DNA of 64,000 bases from NCBI GenBank assembly GCA_945860135.1, contig CAMAPK010000004.1, positions 55,611 to 119,610 on the forward strand, written 5' to 3'. Positions 35,487 through 46,081 of this stretch are shown in pieces. The notes under the pieces were generated by a model, which was given only the letters and a program-made list of their open reading frames with translations, was not told where the DNA came from and made no database searches. The position numbers and the translations under genes are program-made. Source of the DNA: Nitrosovibrio sp. Nv4. GTDB taxonomy: Bacteria; Pseudomonadota; Gammaproteobacteria; Burkholderiales; Nitrosomonadaceae. Every line of letters starts with the position of its first letter. Position 1 is the first letter of the stretch.

Positions 35487-37805
35487 CTACAACAACCGAT
35501 CCGGTACATCGCCCGATGGCTTGGCGGCGTCATCATCATCGCGACCCGCTTCCGGCGGCAGTTGCTCCTGCAGGAAATACTCTGTCATTGTGCCATGCGC
35601 TTCTCTCAGGCCAGTTACCGGATTGATTTTGGCCGTCGTGACGCCTTTGGGGGGGGTATGAATGGTCATGGGGACGTCCTGCAGCACTTTGCTCATATAT
35701 CCCATCCATATCGGCAGAGCGGCCCGCCCCCCGGTTTCATGCTCCCCCAATGATCTGGGATTGTCGAAACCGATCCAGGCTACCGCGACCAGATTGGTCT
35801 GGTAGCCACAAAACCATGCATCGACATGCTCATTGGTAGTGCCGGTTTTTCCGGCCAGATCAGTACGGCTGAGCTGCTTTGCTCTGGTTGCAGTGCCGCG
35901 CTCCACCACATCCCGCATCATGCTGGTCATAAGAAAAGCATTGCGCGGGTCTATGACCTGCTTGGCGTTCTCCGCCACCCGTACCGGTTGGGCCTGCTCC
36001 AGTACATTGCCTTTTTCATCCTCGATACGCTCGATGAAATAGGGCGCGATGCGGAAACCGCCATTGGCGAACGTCGTGTAACCCACCGCCATCTGCATCG
36101 GCGTCACCGACCCTGCACCCAACGCCATGGTCATGTAAGGCGGGTGCATGCTGGGGTCGAAACCGAAGCGGGAGATATAATCCTGGGCATACTGGACGCC
36201 AATGGCCTGAAGAATGCGGATCGACACCATATTCTTGGATTTGGCAAGCGCTTCGCGCATGCGTAACGGCCCCTCGTACTTGTTATCAAAATTCCTTGGT
36301 TCCCACAGTTTGCTGCCCGTTTCGGCAGCGCTAAAGGAAATCGGCGCATCGTTGATGACGGTTGCCGGGGTAAAACCCTTTTCCAGCGCAGCGGAATAAA
36401 TGAAAGGCTTCAGACTGGAGCCCGGTTGACGCCAAGCCTGTGTGACGTGGTTGAACTGGTTGCGGTTGAAGTCAAATCCACCCACCAGCGCGCGAATCGC
36501 CCCATCTTGCGGGTCGATGGAAACCAGCGAAGCTTCAACCTGGGGAAGTTGCACAATTTGCCATGCCCCTTTTTCGTTTTTCTGCACCCGGATCAACGCT
36601 CCGGGGCGAATATGCTGTTGACCGGGAGCGGTTGTATCGGCGAGGAATTTATGCGCGAATCTGAGGCCGTCGCCGGTGATTTCGATGTTCTCCCCACCTC
36701 TGCGGTAAGCATGCACAGCTTTGGAGTTGGCGGTCAGCACCACGGCAGCATAAATATCATCGCTGTCGATCACATCCTGCAGCACACTTTCCAGCGCATC
36801 TTCCTGGTTCGTGCCATTTTTCGGCAAATTGACAACTGTTTCAGGGCCGCGATAGCTGCGCCGCCGGTCATAATCCATCACGCCTTGGCGCAGGGCTTGG
36901 TAAGCTGCCTGCTGATCTAGTTGCCGCACAGTCGTATAGACTTTGAAGCCTCTGGTGTAGGTTTCTTCCTGATAGCGATCATAGACCGCCTGGCGCACCA
37001 TTTCAGCGACATACTCTGCCCGTATCGGGAATTCTTGCGATTTGCGCTTGATCCGCAGTGGCTGTTCCCCGGTCTCCTTGAATTCCTGAGTGGGGATATG
37101 GCCGAGTTCGTGCATGCGCCGCAGCACATAGAGTTGCCGCGTCTTGGCACGCTTGGGATTAACTATTGGGTTGTAGTGCGACGGCGCTTTGGGCAGACCC
37201 GCCAGCATGGCAGCTTCAGCCAGATTGATATCAGCCAGGGTTTTGCCGAAGTAGACTTGTGCTGCGGAGGCGAAACCATAGGCACGTTGGCCGAGATAAA
37301 TCTGATTGATGTAGAGTTCGAGGATTTCATCTTTGCTCAAGCTGTGTTCGATCTTGAATGCAAGCAGAGCTTCGCTGAATTTCCGTGTCAGGGTTTTTTC
37401 CTTGGTCAGAAAGAAATTCCGCGCCACCTGCATGGTGATGGTGCTGGCGCCCTGACGGACGCCGCCGGAGGTGAAATTGGAATAAGCGGCACGCAGCACG
37501 CCCGCGTAATCCACCCCGCCATGCTGGTAAAAGCGATCATCCTCCGCTGCCAGAATCGCCTGCTTGAGGCGTTCCGGCACTTCGCTGACTTTCACTACGT
37601 CGCGGCGTTCCTCACCGAACTCCCCCATCAGCACGCCCTCGGCACTATAGACCCGTAACGGAATCTTTGGCCGGTAGTCAGTCAGCGCTTCAAGCGACGG
37701 CAGCGTGGGGAGGGTAACCAGCACCGCGAACCCAATCAGCAGGGCGCCGAGCAGGCTCAGCCCCAGCAAGGCGGCGATGGGGTAAAGCCACCAGCGCGCT
37801 AGCAT
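35487..37805 (-). CDS. mrcA: Penicillin-binding protein 1A
   Basis: 772 residues. One N-terminal membrane segment (LYPIAALLGLSLLGALLIGF), a GT51 glycosyltransferase with AEDDRFYQHGGVDYAGVLRA and GASTITMQVARNFFL, then a transpeptidase with SSLKPF (nucleophile Ser), SKN and KTGTT motifs. An OB-like insert lies between them. It polymerises and cross-links peptidoglycan. The gene is transcribed divergently from pilM, the order seen in many beta- and gammaproteobacteria. Confidence 0.97.
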   Translation of the reverse strand: MLARWWLYPIAALLGLSLLGALLIGFAVLVTLPTLPSLEALTDYRPKIPLRVYSAEGVLMGEFGEERRDVVKVSEVPERLKQAILAAEDDRFYQHGGVDYAGVLRAAYSNFTSGGVRQGASTITMQVARNFFLTKEKTLTRKFSEALLAFKIEHSLSKDEILELYINQIYLGQRAYGFASAAQVYFGKTLADINLAEAAMLAGLPKAPSHYNPIVNPKRAKTRQLYVLRRMHELGHIPTQEFKETGEQPLRIKRKSQEFPIRAEYVAEMVRQAVYDRYQEETYTRGFKVYTTVRQLDQQAAYQALRQGVMDYDRRRSYRGPETVVNLPKNGTNQEDALESVLQDVIDSDDIYAAVVLTANSKAVHAYRRGGENIEITGDGLRFAHKFLADTTAPGQQHIRPGALIRVQKNEKGAWQIVQLPQVEASLVSIDPQDGAIRALVGGFDFNRNQFNHVTQAWRQPGSSLKPFIYSAALEKGFTPATVINDAPISFSAAETGSKLWEPRNFDNKYEGPLRMREALAKSKNMVSIRILQAIGVQYAQDYISRFGFDPSMHPPYMTMALGAGSVTPMQMAVGYTTFANGGFRIAPYFIERIEDEKGNVLEQAQPVRVAENAKQVIDPRNAFLMTSMMRDVVERGTATRAKQLSRTDLAGKTGTTNEHVDAWFCGYQTNLVAVAWIGFDNPRSLGEHETGGRAALPIWMGYMSKVLQDVPMTIHTPPKGVTTAKINPVTGLREAHGTMTEYFLQEQLPPEAGRDDDDAAKPSGDVPDRLL

Positions 37806-37856
37806 GAAAAATGTGCTTTGAAGTGGAGGGTCAAAATAAACATCTTTGAATTATAA

Positions 37857-37876
37857 GGGGTATATACCCCGTTTTT
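37857..37876. promoter_or_regulatory. Palindrome GGGGTATATACCCC in the mrcA-pilM intergenic region
   Basis: A perfect 14-bp palindrome GGGGTATATACCCC lies between the divergent mrcA and pilM genes and is followed on the plus strand by GTTTTT. It could be a dimeric regulator site or a short terminator-like hairpin; the sequence does not decide. Confidence 0.4.
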
Positions 37877-38012
37877 CCGCAAATGGCTTGTTCTCAAAAA
37901 TGCCACAATAAACGGATGCCATTATAGGGGGTGTGTTGGTAAAATGCTTTACATGCGTTATAGTTGCCAAGCGCATCTAATCTATTTTATATGCATTGCT
38001 CCTAACTAACTA

Positions 38013-39116
38013 ATGTTAAATGGAAAGCTTGACATAGATTTTACCTTTCTTCAAACGGGATCGCCATCGCTGATAGGTGTAGACATCAGCTCGTCTTCGG
38101 TGAAGATGGTTGAGCTTTCCATGGCTGGAAAGAGCGGCAACGTTTATCGGGTCGAGCGTTACGCGATCGAGCCCTTGCCTAGGGATGCCATGCTGGATGG
38201 CAATATCGTCAGCCTGGAAGCGGTAAGCGAAAGTCTGCGGCGCGGCTGGAAGCGCATGGGGACGCGGCTTAAGACGGTTGCCCTGGCATTGCCGGCGGCA
38301 GCAGTGATCACCAAGAAAATCATCGTTCCGGCAGGGCAGCGGGAAGACGATCTGCTTTTCCAGGTCGAGACCGAGGCCAATCAGTATATTCCCTTCGCGC
38401 TGGATGAGGTAAACCTCGATTTTCAGGTGGTGGGGCCGGCAGCCGCCAATCCGGAAGAAGTGGAAGTGCTGATTGCCGCCTCGCGCAAGGAAAAAGTGGA
38501 GGACCGGGTAGCTGTGGCGCTGACTGCCGGTCTGAAGGCTGTGGTCATGGACGTTGAGCCGTATGCCGCGCAGGCTGCTTTCGAGCTGATTGAAAACCGG
38601 TTACCGGGCGGCGGAAAAGACCAGATCATCGCACTGGTCGACATTGGCGCCACGAGTATAAGCATCAATGTATTGCGCAATGGGCAATCGGTCTATATGC
38701 GCAATCAACCGTTTGGCGGCGACCAGCTTACCCAGGAAATTCAAAGTCATTTCAATCTTACGCCGGAAGAAGCAGAAGCTGCCAAGCGCAGCGGCGAACT
38801 TCCTGCCAATTACAAGACCAGCGTGTTACAGCCATTCCGCGAAACCCTGGCGCTGGAAGTGGCTCGTGCCCTGCAATTTTTCTTCACCTCGACCCAGTTT
38901 ACTGCTGTCAATTATATTTTCCTGGCAGGTGGGTGCGCCGTCATCCCGGAGTTGGACGAGATTATTGCGGCACGCACCCAAGTAGGTACCCTGGTTGCCA
39001 ATCCTTTCATCGGCATGGAGCTATCCAGCCGGATTACACCGAAACAACTGAGTGCCGATGCCCCTTCGCTTCTGGTCGCCTGTGGTCTGGCTTTGCGCAG
39101 TTTTGATCGATCATGA
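38013..39116 (+). CDS. pilM: Type IV pilus assembly ATPase-like protein PilM
   Basis: 367 residues. PSLIGVDISSSSVKMVELSM is the first phosphate motif of the actin-like fold, ALVDIGATSISINVLRNGQS the second, and FLAGGCAVIPELDE the adenosine motif. PilM sits at the cytoplasmic face of the inner membrane and binds the N-terminal tail of PilN. First gene of pilMNOPQ; its stop overlaps the pilN start by ATGA. Confidence 0.97.
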   Translation: MLNGKLDIDFTFLQTGSPSLIGVDISSSSVKMVELSMAGKSGNVYRVERYAIEPLPRDAMLDGNIVSLEAVSESLRRGWKRMGTRLKTVALALPAAAVITKKIIVPAGQREDDLLFQVETEANQYIPFALDEVNLDFQVVGPAAANPEEVEVLIAASRKEKVEDRVAVALTAGLKAVVMDVEPYAAQAAFELIENRLPGGGKDQIIALVDIGATSISINVLRNGQSVYMRNQPFGGDQLTQEIQSHFNLTPEEAEAAKRSGELPANYKTSVLQPFRETLALEVARALQFFFTSTQFTAVNYIFLAGGCAVIPELDEIIAARTQVGTLVANPFIGMELSSRITPKQLSADAPSLLVACGLALRSFDRS

Positions 39117-39712
39117 TCCGCATCAACCTGCTCCCTCACCGTGAACTAAAACGTAAGGCGAGGCAGCAGCAAATCGCTGTGCTGGCCGGAATGACATTCA
39201 TACTGGGACTCGTAGTTGTCGCTGCGGTCCATGTTGCGATTGCTGGGCAAATCGAATACCAGAATGGGCGCAATAACTATATGAAAGAGCAGATTGTCAT
39301 CCTCGACAAGCAGGTGGAAGAAATCAAGAAAATAAAGGAATTAACCGACGCGCTGCTGGCGCGCAAGAGAGTGGTTGAAACTCTGCAGAACGACCGGGTT
39401 GAAGTGGTGCATTTGCTGGACCAGTTGGTACGACTGCTTCCGGACGGGGTCTATCTCAGAAGCATCAAGCAAACCAACCATGACATCAATCTGGCAGGGT
39501 ATGCCCAGTCCAGCTCACGGGTGTCGGTTCTGATGCGCAATCTGGAATCGTCGCCCTGGCTGGAAGCGCCATCATTGATTGAAATCAAGGTTGCCACGGT
39601 GAACAACGCCCGCCTCAACGAGTTCAACCTTAATGTAAAGCTGTCCGGGAATGCCGATGACAAGACTCCGTCTGCGGATTTGGCAAAACCTGTAGAAAAG
39701 CCAAAGAATTAA
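39113..39712 (+). CDS. pilN: Type IV pilus inner-membrane protein PilN
   Basis: 199 residues. The N-terminal INLLPHRELKRKARQQQ holds the PilM-binding INLLP motif, followed by one membrane segment (IAVLAGMTFILGLVVVAAVH), a coiled coil and a periplasmic ferredoxin-like domain. With PilO it forms the alignment subcomplex that links the inner-membrane motor to the outer-membrane secretin. Confidence 0.96.
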   Translation: MIRINLLPHRELKRKARQQQIAVLAGMTFILGLVVVAAVHVAIAGQIEYQNGRNNYMKEQIVILDKQVEEIKKIKELTDALLARKRVVETLQNDRVEVVHLLDQLVRLLPDGVYLRSIKQTNHDINLAGYAQSSSRVSVLMRNLESSPWLEAPSLIEIKVATVNNARLNEFNLNVKLSGNADDKTPSADLAKPVEKPKN

Positions 39713-39718
39713 ATCACC

Positions 39719-40354
39719 ATGAGCTTATCCGAAGAAATAAAACTACTCAATCCCCGTGATCCGGGCGGCTGGCCTGCGAGCATAAAAGCCGGCGCCCTCG
39801 CCACGTTGCTGATGGCGATCATTGCTATTGGTGTCGTGTTGGATTGGCAGGGCCAGTGGGAAATTCTGGATCGGGCCAAGACGGAAGAGACGGAGCTGAA
39901 AGAGACCTATCTGGCAAAGAGAAGGAATGCGGCCAATCTGGATATCTTGCGACAGCAATTGCAGGATATCGAACAGTCTCTTGGTACCTTGTTGAAACAA
40001 TTGCCGAGCAAATCCGAAATGGATGCGCTGCTGATAGACATCAATCAGGCAGGGCTGGGACGTGGTTTGCAGTTTGAGCTGTTCAGGCCGGCGGTCAGCG
40101 AGACCATGACAGAGTTCTACGCCGAGCTGCCCATCACGGTTCGTGTCACCGGCAGCTACCATGACATCGGTGCATTTGCCAGCGACATCGCGCAGTTGCC
40201 GCGTATCGTGACGCTGAACAATATAAGCGTTGCTCCCGGCACTAAAGGAGACTTGGTGCTGGATGCCACGGCCAAAACGTTTCGCTACCTCGATGAGGAA
40301 GAGGTGGCAAAACAGAAAAAGGCTGCCGCATTGGCGGCCGAGGGTAAGAAATGA
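39719..40354 (+). CDS. pilO: Type IV pilus inner-membrane protein PilO
   Basis: 211 residues, 6 nt after pilN. One membrane segment (AGALATLLMAIIAIGVVLDW), a coiled coil, and a periplasmic domain with GLQFELFRP and ELPITVRVTGSYHDIGAFAS, the usual PilO landmarks. It forms heterodimers with PilN and contacts PilP. Overlaps pilP by ATGA. Confidence 0.96.
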   Translation: MSLSEEIKLLNPRDPGGWPASIKAGALATLLMAIIAIGVVLDWQGQWEILDRAKTEETELKETYLAKRRNAANLDILRQQLQDIEQSLGTLLKQLPSKSEMDALLIDINQAGLGRGLQFELFRPAVSETMTEFYAELPITVRVTGSYHDIGAFASDIAQLPRIVTLNNISVAPGTKGDLVLDATAKTFRYLDEEEVAKQKKAAALAAEGKK

Positions 40355-40878
40355 TGCGGCGATTTCATCTGCTGCCGCTACTGATTTCATTAGCGCTATC
40401 TGCTTGCGCTGAGAGTACCTATAGCGATCTGGATCAATTCATCAGGGATTCCGGCAAGGACCTGCATGGCAAGGTGGTTCCGCCACCCGTGATCAAGCCC
40501 TATGAGCACTATCCCTATGACGCATTCGACATTCCCGATCCATTCAAACCGCGCAAGAGCGAGTCGCTGAAAAGTGGCGGCGGTGGACTTCAGCCAGACC
40601 TGAAGCGACGCAAGGAGCTGTTGGAGAGTTTCCCGCTGGAGAGCCTGAAAATGGTCGGCTCGCTGCAGCAGAACAAAGTGACCTATGCGCTGATCAGGGC
40701 GCCGGACAACACCCTCCACCGGGTCAGAGCGGGCAGTTATCTGGGTCAGGACTTCGGGCTGATAACCGCAGTTTCGGAATCCGAGATCAGGCTTAAAGAG
40801 ATCGTGCAGGACAACACCGGTGACTGGGCAGAACGTGTCAGCACCCTAATACTGGAAGATCAGGAGCGAAGTCAATGA
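40351..40878 (+). CDS. pilP: Type IV pilus lipoprotein PilP
   Basis: 175 residues. The signal peptide ends in the lipobox ALSAC. FDIPDPFKPRKSES and the later KMVGSLQQNKVTYALIRAPD with VRAGSYLGQDFGLI are the PilP beta-sandwich signature. It bridges PilNO and the periplasmic N-domain of PilQ. Overlaps pilQ by ATGA. Confidence 0.96.
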   Translation: MMRRFHLLPLLISLALSACAESTYSDLDQFIRDSGKDLHGKVVPPPVIKPYEHYPYDAFDIPDPFKPRKSESLKSGGGGLQPDLKRRKELLESFPLESLKMVGSLQQNKVTYALIRAPDNTLHRVRAGSYLGQDFGLITAVSESEIRLKEIVQDNTGDWAERVSTLILEDQERSQ

Positions 40879-43008
40879 ACACACCGACTGTTATGAATCG
40901 TTATGCGTGGCTGGGATGCACCTTGTTATTGGCCATGCTTCCACCAGCAAGCGCGGCTGACACGGAGCCGACTGCTGCTGCGCAATATAATATTGAAGAC
41001 ATCAGTGTTTCCGCTGCTAAAGGTAATGTGACAATGGTCAAAGTGACAATGAATCAGCCGCTGACTGCCGCTCCCGTGGGCATTTCCCTGAGCAATTCAG
41101 ACTCGGCACGGATTTATTTCGATTTCCTCAACACGTCCAATGCACTGGGCAAGAATATCCTAAAAATTGACGAAGGGGGGGTGCGCAGTTTCAATATTGT
41201 ACAGGTTGGAGGCCGTACCCGGCTGGTGATGAATTTGTCTCGACCGATGAATTATGTTGCTGCAATCGAAGATAAAGTTGTTTTAATCACTTTGCGGAAT
41301 GTGGTTGCTGAGCCTACCGCGAGTGCGACCACACATTTCGCTGAAGTAAAGCCCGACAGGCCGCAGCTCCTGAGTTTACGGGATGTGGAGTTTCGCCGCG
41401 GCGCCGACGGTGAAGGACTAGTACAGGTGGATTTGTCGGATGCCGGTATCGGAATTGATGTGCGTCAGCAGGGAAAAAATATCGTAGTCGAATTCATCAG
41501 GGTATCCCTGCCGCGTAATCTGGAGCGGCGGCTGGATGTAGTGGATTTCGCCACGCCGGTACAGACCATCGAAACCCTCACGCATGGGGAAAACGTGCGC
41601 ATGGTGATCGAATCCAAGGGACTATGGGAACACTCGGCTTATCAGACGGACACCAAATTCATTCTGAAAGTGAAACCGGTGACAGAGGATCCCGACAGAC
41701 TCGCGAACGGAAAATCCGGCCGTGGCGGTTTCAAGGGCGACAGGCTGTCGCTTAATTTTCAGAACGTGGATGTGCGCGCGGTGCTGCAGGTGATCGCTGA
41801 CTTTACCGGACTCAATATCATCACCAGCGACACAGTTACCGGCAATCTTACGCTGCGGTTGAAGGATGTCCCGTGGGATCAGGCATTGGATATCATGCTT
41901 CAGGCCAAAGGATTGGGCCAGCGCCAGGTCGGCAACGTCATTCTGATTGCGCCACGCGATGAAATTGCCACCAAGGAGAAGCTTGATCTGGAATTCCTGC
42001 AGCAGATTTCCGATCTGGAGCCGATCCACACCGAGAGTTTCCAGATGAGTTACCAGAAGGCCGATGTAATCAGAACCATGTTGGCTGATCCGGTGCAGAA
42101 GATGCTGAGCAAGCGTGGTAGCGTAGCAATGGATGCCCGCACCAACACCTTGTTCGTGCGAGATACACCCACGCAACTGGAGGAGCTGCGCAAACTGCTC
42201 GTAAAAATCGATATCCCCGTGCGGCAGGTGATGATCGAGGCACGTATCGTGGAAGCGATCGATACATTCAGCCGCAACCTTGGCGCTCGCTTTGGTGTTC
42301 AGAGTAACAGCGCCGGCGGCCTGGGAGTTTCCGGCACACAGGCGGGTTCCAGCGCCTTGGCCCTTGGCGGCTCCCCGAGTGGCTCGAACCTGCTTAATAA
42401 TGTCAACATGCCCGCAATCGGTGCGCAAGGTGCCGCTGCAGCATTGGGTGGGCCGTTTACGCTGGGTCAGCCTGATCAAAATCAATAACGGCACCCTGGT
42501 CAACCTGGAATTGTCCGCGCTGGAGACCGACGGCAGAGGCAAGGTCATTGCCAGCCCGCGGATAGTGACTGCGGATCAGGTTGAGGCCACCATTGAACAG
42601 GGCTCGCGCATCCCGTTCCAGCAGGCGACCAGCAGCGGTGCCACCAGCGTTGTTTTCAGGGATGCAACACTGCGCCTCAGGGTCACGCCGCAGATCACGC
42701 CCGACAACAATGTCATCATGAACCTGAACGTCAACCAGGACAGCATCGGCACGGTTACCACCACTGGTGTGCCGACCATTAATACCAAGCAAATCACCAC
42801 GCAGGTACTGGTGGAAAATGGCGGGACGGTAGTTATTGGCGGCATTTTCTCCCGGGACGAAAATAATCTGACCAACAGGGTGCCGCTGCTGGGGGATATT
42901 CCGTTGCTTGGAAACGTGTTCAGGAATAATGCAAGAAGGGACAATAAAACGGAATTGCTGATTTTTGTTACCCCGCGCATATTGAAAGACAGTCTTAATA
43001 TGCGCTGA
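40875..43008 (+). pseudogene. pilQ: Type IV pilus secretin PilQ, split by a +1 frameshift
   Basis: The first frame (537 codons, stop 42488) has a signal peptide, AMIN domains, the STN segment (SLNFQNVDVRAVLQVIADFT) and N-domains with RQVMIEARIVEAIDTFSRNL. It ends abruptly in an alien tail after GGPFTLG. From about 42466 the secretin core continues in the next frame: TLVNLELSALETDGRGKVIA, VIGGIFSRDENNLTNRVPLL and the C-terminal TELLIFVTPRILKD. Joining them by skipping one base within GGG at 42464-42466 gives about 710 residues, the normal PilQ length. PilQ is the outer-membrane pore for the pilus and for DNA uptake. Either the base is a sequencing error, a real mutation abolishing pili, or a slippage site. 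pilM-P upstream are intact. Confidence 0.92.
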
Positions 43009-43092
43009 CCGCGAACTCTCCCAGTGCCGGCAGAGCCCGGCCTGGCTTCTTTGTATTACGCGGATGCGGGCATTTCCGCTACAATCATCCGA

Positions 43093-43689
43093 ATGAATTC
43101 AGTTAAAGTGACAATGGCGCCAGACCATGCTGCGGGAGAAGCGGGCGGCAATATTTTCCTGGTGGGCATGATGGGGGCGGGGAAGACCACCATCGGCAAG
43201 TCTTTGGCCAGCCATCTGGATAAAACATTCTTTGATTCGGATCGTGAAATTCAGAAACGTACCGGAGTTGGTATACCGGTAATTTTTGAAATTGAGGGCG
43301 AGGCTGGTTTTCGCAAGCGCGAAACGGAAATGCTGCGGGAACTGGTGAAATTAAAGAATATTGTGCTGGCTACAGGGGGCGGCGCGATACTGAGTATGGA
43401 AAATCGCGAGTTGTTAAGGCGTAATGGTACCGTAGTCTATCTGCGAGCCACAGTGGATGATCTGTGGCGGCGTACCCGGCACGACAAGAGTCGGCCACTG
43501 CTGCAGACCCCGAATCCCCATGCCAAGCTGGCTGAACTCTATGCGCAACGTGATCCACTTTACTGTGAAATAGCGCATATCGTTGTTGAAAGCGGAACGC
43601 AGAGTACTCGTCAACTGACTCAATCACTCGCACAGCAGCTAACGGGTGCTGATTTGAACATAGACGGGACCTATTCAGAGGTTCCTTGA
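43093..43689 (+). CDS. aroK: Shikimate kinase
   Basis: The ATG at 43093 gives 198 residues; 43024 and 43114 are other possible starts and no ribosome binding site decides. [20 protein letters not shown] is the P-loop, [13 protein letters not shown] the shikimate-binding Asp, and VLATGGGAI the second substrate loop. It phosphorylates shikimate in the aromatic amino-acid pathway. The pilQ-aroK-aroB order is conserved in proteobacteria. A TACAAT box at 43078-43083 may provide an extra promoter close to the start. Confidence 0.95.
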   Translation: MNSVKVTMAPDHAAGEAGGNIFLVGMMGAGKTTIGKSLASHLDKTFFDSDREIQKRTGVGIPVIFEIEGEAGFRKRETEMLRELVKLKNIVLATGGGAILSMENRELLRRNGTVVYLRATVDDLWRRTRHDKSRPLLQTPNPHAKLAELYAQRDPLYCEIAHIVVESGTQSTRQLTQSLAQQLTGADLNIDGTYSEVP

Positions 43690-43738
43690 TCCACCTTGGC
43701 AATCTTGTTGCAACACCCATGAAATTCATACGAATACC

Positions 43739-44839
43739 ATGCAAACCATTACGGTAGAGCTTGCCTCCGCAGCAAACGAGCGTGGTTACCCGATACTTAT
43801 CGGCGCTGGCATATTGGATCAGCCCGACCTTATTCTGCCCTACCTGCTGCAGAAGCGGGTTGCCATCGTCACCAACACCACGGTGGCGCCGCTTTACCTG
43901 GAACGATTGCGTATGGGGCTGGAAAGCCATGGGGTAGCGGCTATCTCCATCGTCCTTCCCGACGGCGAGGAACACAAGAACTGGCAAACATTAAATCTTA
44001 TTTTCGATGCGCTACTGTCAAACCGCTGTGAACGCAACACTACGGTCATCGCGCTGGGCGGTGGAGTCATCGGCGATCTGGCCGGATTCGCCGCCGCAAC
44101 TTATCTGCGTGGGGTGCCGTTTATCCAGGTTCCAACCACATTGCTGGCGCAAGTGGATTCTTCGGTGGGCGGCAAGACTGGCATCAACCATCCGCTCGGC
44201 AAGAACATGATCGGTGCTTTTTATCAGCCACGCGTGGTGCTGGCAGACAGCGCGACGCTCGGCACCTTGCCCGAGAGGGAATTACGTGCCGGCATTGCGG
44301 AGATCATCAAGTATGGATTGATCCGGGATCCTGCCTTTTTCGAGTGGCTGGAGCAGAATATGGCCCAGTTGCTGGCACGCGATCCTGACGTGCTGAACGA
44401 GGCAATTCGACGGAGTTGCGCGAACAAGGCAGAAGTTGTTGCGGCTGACGAACGCGAAAGTGGTGTAAGGGCGCTGCTCAATCTTGGCCATACCTTTGCT
44501 CATGCCATCGAAAACGGCATGGGCTACGGCGTGTGGCTGCACGGCGAAGCGGTGGCAGCAGGCACGCTGCTGGCTGCGGAATTATCACAGCGCATGCACC
44601 TGCTCAGTACAGCCGAAGTCGGGCGCATCCGCAAGATTTACTTGCAGGCTGGACTTCCTGTTGTTGCGCCCGATCTTGGCGTGGAAAAGTATCTACACCT
44701 GATGGGAATGGACAAAAAAGTCGAAGGCGGGAAAATGCGTTTTGTTCTCCTCAAACGCATTGGTAAAGCTGTGATTCATGCCGAGGTACCCGCGGCTATC
44801 CTGACCGGCACCCTGGTGGAATGCATTGTTAATGCATAA
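43739..44839 (+). CDS. aroB: 3-dehydroquinate synthase
   Basis: 366 residues. Family landmarks are [20 protein letters not shown] (NAD and substrate site), [40 protein letters not shown], and [18 protein letters not shown] with the metal-binding histidines. It converts DAHP to 3-dehydroquinate. Its stop overlaps the ATG region of the following dGTPase gene. Confidence 0.97.
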   Translation: MQTITVELASAANERGYPILIGAGILDQPDLILPYLLQKRVAIVTNTTVAPLYLERLRMGLESHGVAAISIVLPDGEEHKNWQTLNLIFDALLSNRCERNTTVIALGGGVIGDLAGFAAATYLRGVPFIQVPTTLLAQVDSSVGGKTGINHPLGKNMIGAFYQPRVVLADSATLGTLPERELRAGIAEIIKYGLIRDPAFFEWLEQNMAQLLARDPDVLNEAIRRSCANKAEVVAADERESGVRALLNLGHTFAHAIENGMGYGVWLHGEAVAAGTLLAAELSQRMHLLSTAEVGRIRKIYLQAGLPVVAPDLGVEKYLHLMGMDKKVEGGKMRFVLLKRIGKAVIHAEVPAAILTGTLVECIVNA

Positions 44840-45953
44840 GTTCGCGCCTTACGCAGTATCGTCGGCAAATTCACGTGGCCGCCGTGTGCAGGAGGAATCC
44901 CCGTCCGGGCGCAGTGAATTCCAGCGCGATCGTGATCGCATTATCCATTCCACCGCATTTCGCCGGCTTGAATACAAAACCCAGGTTTTCGTCAACCATG
45001 AAGGCGACCTGTTCCGTACCCGTCTGACCCACAGCCTGGAAGTGGCGCAAATCGGCCGCTCTGTCGCGCGCAATCTGCATCTTAATGAAGATCTGGTTGA
45101 AGCCATTGCCCTGGCGCATGACTTGGGGCATACGCCATTCGGTCACGCCGGACAGGATGCGCTGAACGACTGCATGAAAAATCATGGCGGTTTTGAACAT
45201 AATCTGCAATCCCTGCGTGTGGTCGATGTGCTGGAAGAGCGTTACGGCGCGTTTGATGGTTTGAACCTGTGCTTCGAAACCCGTGAAGGCATACTTAAAC
45301 ACTGCGCGAAGAAAAATGCCAGAAAACTCGGGGACGTGGGCGAGCGCTTTCTCTCCAATCAAAGGCCGTCACTGGAAGCGCAACTCGCCAATCTGGCCGA
45401 TGAAATTGCCTATAACAATCACGATGTGGACGACGGTCTGCGTTCCGGTCTCATCGCTCAGGAGCAACTGGAACAAGTCGGCATATTTTCACGGCATCTG
45501 GCAATGGTGAGAAAACTTTATCCTGAGATCTCGGGACGGCGTCTGGTTCATGAAACCGTGCGGCGCATGATCAATACCCTGGTGGCGGATCTGATCAGAC
45601 AGAGTGCGGCCAGCATCACCGCCGCCCGGCTGGAAGACCTGCCTGCGGTGCGAATGGCCCCGCTGCTGATCGGTTTCAGTGAGAAAATCAGACTGGAACA
45701 GCAGGAGTTGAAGAAATTCCTGCGCGACCATCTTTACCGGCACTATCAGGTGGCGCGCATGAGCAACAAAGCGCGGCATACCATCGAAATGCTGTTCAAT
45801 GCATTTAGCTCGGATATCCGGTTGCTTCCTCCAGAGCACCAGATCAAGTACCAGCAGGACGGGCATCAGGCCATCGCCGACTATATCGCCGGCATGACCG
45901 ATCGCTACGCAATCCGGGAATACCGGCGACTGTTCGCCATCGAGGAAAGCTGA
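44832..45953 (+). CDS. dgt: Deoxyguanosinetriphosphate triphosphohydrolase-like protein
   Basis: The ATG at 44832 overlaps the end of aroB by 8 nt and gives 373 residues (the TTG at 44826 is less likely). [20 protein letters not shown], then [15 protein letters not shown] and [20 protein letters not shown] form the HD metal centre of the dGTPase type 2 family; [13 protein letters not shown] follows. It hydrolyses dNTPs to nucleoside plus triphosphate. Its place after aroB is common in betaproteobacteria. Confidence 0.94.
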   Translation: MHKFAPYAVSSANSRGRRVQEESPSGRSEFQRDRDRIIHSTAFRRLEYKTQVFVNHEGDLFRTRLTHSLEVAQIGRSVARNLHLNEDLVEAIALAHDLGHTPFGHAGQDALNDCMKNHGGFEHNLQSLRVVDVLEERYGAFDGLNLCFETREGILKHCAKKNARKLGDVGERFLSNQRPSLEAQLANLADEIAYNNHDVDDGLRSGLIAQEQLEQVGIFSRHLAMVRKLYPEISGRRLVHETVRRMINTLVADLIRQSAASITAARLEDLPAVRMAPLLIGFSEKIRLEQQELKKFLRDHLYRHYQVARMSNKARHTIEMLFNAFSSDIRLLPPEHQIKYQQDGHQAIADYIAGMTDRYAIREYRRLFAIEES

Positions 45954-46081
45954 TTAAAAAATGGCCCGGCCATATTCAGATCGGTCGCTGTGGCACTGCT
46001 TCTGGACGACGCGCACTGTGTACGCAGAAGCCAATCGCTGGTAGTATCTGGTTGAATTTATGCGATTGAGCGGGCTTGCAA

